Assembly (NCBI GenBank): GCA_022795575.1
Contig: JAAWGY010000093.1
Coordinates: 1-8,106, forward strand
DNA: 8,106 nt
DNA from: Angelakisella sp.
GTDB taxonomy: Bacteria > Bacillota > Clostridia > Oscillospirales > Ruminococcaceae
Direction of reading: 5' to 3'
Made by a program: the position numbers and the translations under genes. This document shows, in pieces, positions 5,368 to 8,106 of the stretch (the stretch's first letter is position 1; each line of letters begins with the position of its first letter). A model generated the notes under the pieces. That model saw only the letters and a program-made list of their open reading frames with translations. It had not been told where the DNA came from and made no database searches.

Positions 5368-7554
5368 ATGATCGTACTGGACGAAAAAAACAGGGTTTTT
5401 ACCCTGCACACCTGCGCCACCACCTACCAGATGAAGGCGGACAGCCACCAGGTGCTTCTGCACACCTACTACGGCCCCCGGGTGGGGAACGGGGACCTCT
5501 CCTACCTGATCCGCCACGCGGACCGGGGATTTTCCCCCAACCCCAGCGAGGCGGGACGGGACCGCACCTATTCCCTGGATACCCTCCCCCAGGAGTACGC
5601 CACCTGCGGGGTGGGGGACTTCCGGATCCCCTCCCTGGAGGTGGAGCCGGCGGACGGCAGCCTCCTTAGCGACCTGCGGTACCGGGGGGTGCGGCGGGTG
5701 CCCGGCAAGTACGCCCTGCCCGGCCTGCCCGCCTTCTTTGGCGGGGACCGGTGGGAAACCCTGATCGTCACCCTGGAGGACGCCGCCTCCCGGGTGGAGG
5801 TGGAGCTCCTTTACGGCGTGCTGGAGGACCGGGACCTGATCACCCGGGCCGCCCGGATCACCAACCGCGGCGACCAGACCGTCTACCTCCACCGGGCCGA
5901 TTCCCTCTGCCTGGACTTCTGCCAGGGGGAGATGGACTTTATCACCTTTGACGGCTGCCATGTTATGGAGCGGTGCATGAACCGCACCCGCCTGCGGGCC
6001 GGCATCCAGAGCGTGGGCAGCGTCCGGGGCACCTCCAGCCACCACCACAACCCCTTTGTCATCCTCTGCCAGCGGGAGGCCGGGGAGGACTACGGCACCT
6101 GCTACGGCGCCGCCCTGCTGTACAGCGGCAACTTTGCCATCTCGGCGGAGCGGACCCAGATGGAGAACAACCGCCTTACCATGGGCCTGCACCCCTACCA
6201 CTTCCGCTACGCCCTGGCCCCGGGGGAAAGCTTTACCACCCCGGAGGCGGCCATGGTCTGCTCCATCCAGGGCTTTGGACAGATGAGCCGCCAGTTCCAC
6301 CGGGCCATCCGGGAGAACCTGATCCGGGCCCCCCGGGCCGGGGAGCGCCGGCCGGTGCTGGTAAACCACTGGGAGGCCACCGAGTTCCACTTTGACGCCG
6401 ATAAGCTGGTGGAGATTGCCGGGGCCGCCGCCGCCCTGGGCACCGAGCTGTTTGTTTTGGACGACGGCTGGTTTGGCAAGCGGGACAGCGACTACAGCGG
6501 CCTGGGGGACTGGCAGGTGAACCAGCAGAAGCTCCCCGGGGGGCTGGGGGCGCTGGCGGAGCGTATCCAGGCCCTGGGGATGCAGTTTGGCCTTTGGGTG
6601 GAGCCGGAGATGGTCAGCGAGGACAGCGACCTTTACCGCGCCCACCCGGACTGGGCCCTTGGGGTGCCGGGGCGCTCCCGGACCCTGGGGCGCAGCCAGC
6701 TGGTGCTGGACTTTTCCCGCAGGGAGGTCCGGGAGCACATCTACCGGGACCTGCAAAAGGTGCTGGACAGCGCCGAGATCACCTACATCAAGTGGGATAT
6801 GAACCGCAGCCTTACCGACGTCTGGTCCGCCGCCCTGCCCCCGGAGCGCCAGGGGGAGGTCTTCCACCGGTATGTCCTGGGCCTTTACGAGATGCTGGAA
6901 TGGCTCCACCGGGACTATCCGGAGATCCTCATCGAGGGATGCAGCGGCGGCGGCGGGCGCTTTGACGCCGGGATGCTCTACTACACCCCCCAAATCTGGT
7001 GCAGCGACAACACCGACGCCATCGACCGGCTGCGGATCCAGTACGGCACCTCCTTCTGCTACCCGGTGGGGACCATGGGGGCCCATGTTTCGGCGGTGCC
7101 CAACGCCCAGACCGGCCGGATTGTCCCCATGGAGACCCGCGGCGTGGTGGCCATGTGCGGCACCTTTGGGTACGAGATGGACCTGCGCAAATGCACCGGC
7201 ACCGAGCGGAAGATCGCCGCCCGGCAGATCCGGACCTACAAAGCCCGCTGGAGGCTGATTCAGGAGGGGGACTATTACCGCCTCACCGATCCCTTTGGGG
7301 ACGGCCCCTATACCGCCTGGCAGCACGTATCGGAGGACCGGCGGGAGGCGCTGGTATCGGTGGTGATGGGGGCGGTCCACGCCGCCCAGCCCTTCCTGGC
7401 CCTGCGCCTCAAGGGGCTGGACCCCCAGCGGTCCTACCGCATCAACGGCTCCCGGGAGCGTTACCCCGGCGACGCCCTGATGAACGCGGGCTATCCCCTC
7501 CCCATGCCCATGGGGGACTACCAGTCCCTCCAGCTTTACCTGGAGGCAAAGTAA
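5368..7554 (+). CDS. aga: Alpha-galactosidase, glycoside hydrolase family 36
   Basis: A 728-residue enzyme that hydrolyses terminal alpha-1,6-galactose from melibiose, raffinose and stachyose with retention of configuration. Order: N-terminal beta-sandwich (about 1-320), catalytic (beta/alpha)8 barrel (about 330-630) with NHWEATEF (333-340) and LDDGWFG (364-370), then a small C-terminal beta domain. The nucleophile is Asp477 in YIKWDMN (473-479). The acid/base is Asp547 in CSDNTDAIDR (545-554), after the CSGGGGRFD glycine-rich motif (525-533). These positions fall within one residue of the catalytic pair described for Geobacillus GH36 enzymes (D478/D548, from memory). All active-site motifs are intact and length is normal. 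There is no signal peptide, so it acts in the cytoplasm on sugar brought in by the importer. It has its own promoter and Shine-Dalgarno site and ends at the shared terminator. Confidence 0.97.
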   Translation: MIVLDEKNRVFTLHTCATTYQMKADSHQVLLHTYYGPRVGNGDLSYLIRHADRGFSPNPSEAGRDRTYSLDTLPQEYATCGVGDFRIPSLEVEPADGSLLSDLRYRGVRRVPGKYALPGLPAFFGGDRWETLIVTLEDAASRVEVELLYGVLEDRDLITRAARITNRGDQTVYLHRADSLCLDFCQGEMDFITFDGCHVMERCMNRTRLRAGIQSVGSVRGTSSHHHNPFVILCQREAGEDYGTCYGAALLYSGNFAISAERTQMENNRLTMGLHPYHFRYALAPGESFTTPEAAMVCSIQGFGQMSRQFHRAIRENLIRAPRAGERRPVLVNHWEATEFHFDADKLVEIAGAAAALGTELFVLDDGWFGKRDSDYSGLGDWQVNQQKLPGGLGALAERIQALGMQFGLWVEPEMVSEDSDLYRAHPDWALGVPGRSRTLGRSQLVLDFSRREVREHIYRDLQKVLDSAEITYIKWDMNRSLTDVWSAALPPERQGEVFHRYVLGLYEMLEWLHRDYPEILIEGCSGGGGRFDAGMLYYTPQIWCSDNTDAIDRLRIQYGTSFCYPVGTMGAHVSAVPNAQTGRIVPMETRGVVAMCGTFGYEMDLRKCTGTERKIAARQIRTYKARWRLIQEGDYYRLTDPFGDGPYTAWQHVSEDRREALVSVVMGAVHAAQPFLALRLKGLDPQRSYRINGSRERYPGDALMNAGYPLPMPMGDYQSLQLYLEAK

Positions 7555-7571
7555 CCGGGAGCAGGCCAGTA

Positions 7572-7610
7572 AAAAACAGGCTGGCTGCAAAATGCAGTCA
7601 GCCTGTTTTT
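7572..7610. terminator. Strong bidirectional terminator between convergent genes
   Basis: The arms 7572-7589 and 7593-7610 pair over 18 positions with one G-T (G7584-T7598) around an AAA loop. The outer part is A-rich on the left and T5 on the right (7606-7610), so each strand reads stem then U-tract. It starts 17 bases after the alpha-galactosidase stop and lies 4 bases beyond the stop of the minus-strand regulator, so it serves both genes. Confidence 0.93.
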
Positions 7611-7614
7611 ATAT

Positions 7615-8106
7615 CTAATCCTTGGCGCCGGGCCGGTTCCGGGCCCGCCATTCCCGGGGGGAGGTGCCGTACCGCTTGCGGAAGGCCCGGGAAAAGTGGA
7701 GCTGGTTGACGTAGCCGCAGCTGGCGGCGATGTTGCCGATGGAGTCCCCCGAGGTCTTCATCAGGTCCGCCGCCTTGGAGAGGCGCAGCCGGATGAGGAA
7801 TTCCTGGGGCGGGCAGCCCATATTTTCCCGGAAAAGCTTGCTGAAGTAGCTGCGGTTCAGGCGGCAGACGTCGGCGATCTCCTCCACCGTCAGCTCCCGC
7901 TGGTAGTTCTGCTCCATGTAGGTGACAGCCTCCTGGATGTAAAAGTCCCGCAGCTGGGCGGCCCGGGCCTCCCGCCGGGTGGCGGAGGAGAGGCTGAGGC
8001 CGTCCATGAACAGGTACAGGTGGCCGATGAGGCACAGGCTGGAGGCATCGGGCCGGTTTGCGATGTGGAGCATCTCGTCCCGTACCGCCTCCCCCTGGGG
8101 GAGGGT
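7615..8106 (-). CDS. AraC-family transcriptional regulator, MsmR/RafR-like (C-terminal part only)
   Basis: The visible 163 C-terminal residues of a second AraC-type regulator; the frame stays open to the window edge, so the gene is cut at its 5' end. An ATG at 8073 exists in frame but is internal, since the coding frame and sequence style continue upstream of it. Visible residues 55-155 hold the double helix-turn-helix: HTH1 at about 72-94 (LTVEEIADVCRLNRSYFSKL) and HTH2 at about 121-145, followed by the signature end FRKRYGTSPREW (142-153). The missing N-terminal half would hold the sugar-sensing domain. It converges on the alpha-galactosidase gene and shares its terminator. MsmR/RafR proteins control raffinose loci in other Bacillota, so this is a good candidate activator of the importer and enzyme genes (inference). 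It is clearly different in sequence from the regulator at 814-1698. Confidence 0.92.
   Translation of the reverse strand, partial: TLPQGEAVRDEMLHIANRPDASSLCLIGHLYLFMDGLSLSSATRREARAAQLRDFYIQEAVTYMEQNYQRELTVEEIADVCRLNRSYFSKLFRENMGCPPQEFLIRLRLSKAADLMKTSGDSIGNIAASCGYVNQLHFSRAFRKRYGTSPREWRARNRPGAKD

Noticed and set aside
5347..7590. A 747-codon open frame on the minus strand opposite the alpha-galactosidase gene
   Set aside because: Its translation is rich in G, V, A, H, L and P without recognisable motifs, and it mirrors the GH36 reading frame. High third-position GC removes stop codons from the antisense frame, so it is a shadow.
1..8106. CRISPR array, tRNA, rRNA, transposase or phage genes
   Set aside because: No regularly spaced repeats, RNA-gene landmarks or mobile-element proteins were seen in either strand; the only repeat-like candidate is the palindrome at 472-629.

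Overview
The window is GC-rich bacterial DNA with strong GGAGG-type Shine-Dalgarno sites, AT-rich promoter islands, intrinsic terminators and a lipobox-type sugar-binding lipoprotein. This suggests a GC-rich Bacillota/Clostridia member, probably a gut Oscillospiraceae-like organism. That placement is inferred from style and gene content; no 16S or marker gene is present.

Layout, left to right: the C-terminal end of a MsmK/UgpC-type sugar ABC ATPase (1-435); a 378-base gap with an unusually well-folded palindromic element (about 472-629) and further GC-rich hairpins; an AraC-family regulator (814-1698); an AT-rich regulatory gap with promoter-like sequences and repeated TGTAAAT motifs; a three-gene carbohydrate importer, namely solute-binding lipoprotein (2053-3351) and two permeases (3372-4262 and 4275-5114); a terminator and a separate promoter; a GH36 alpha-galactosidase (5368-7554); a strong bidirectional terminator (7572-7610); and, convergent on the minus strand, the C-terminal part of a second AraC-family regulator (7615-8106, cut by the window end).

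Together this is a raffinose/melibiose/stachyose-type utilisation locus of the MsmEFGK + Aga kind. The lipoprotein captures an alpha-galactoside outside the membrane, the two permeases carry it in using an ATPase of the MsmK family, and the cytoplasmic GH36 enzyme, which has no signal peptide, removes terminal alpha-galactose. Two AraC-type regulators bracket the locus and are the obvious candidates for sugar-responsive control. The substrate is inferred from the enzyme; transporter specificity cannot be read from sequence alone.

The protein-coding part is of a familiar type. The least explained part is the non-coding stretch 436-813. Positions 472-629 fold on paper into a near-complete four-way junction with outer stem, two side hairpins and a long central arm. 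The pattern of G-T pairs fits a plus-strand RNA, though a MITE-like repeat is the main alternative.
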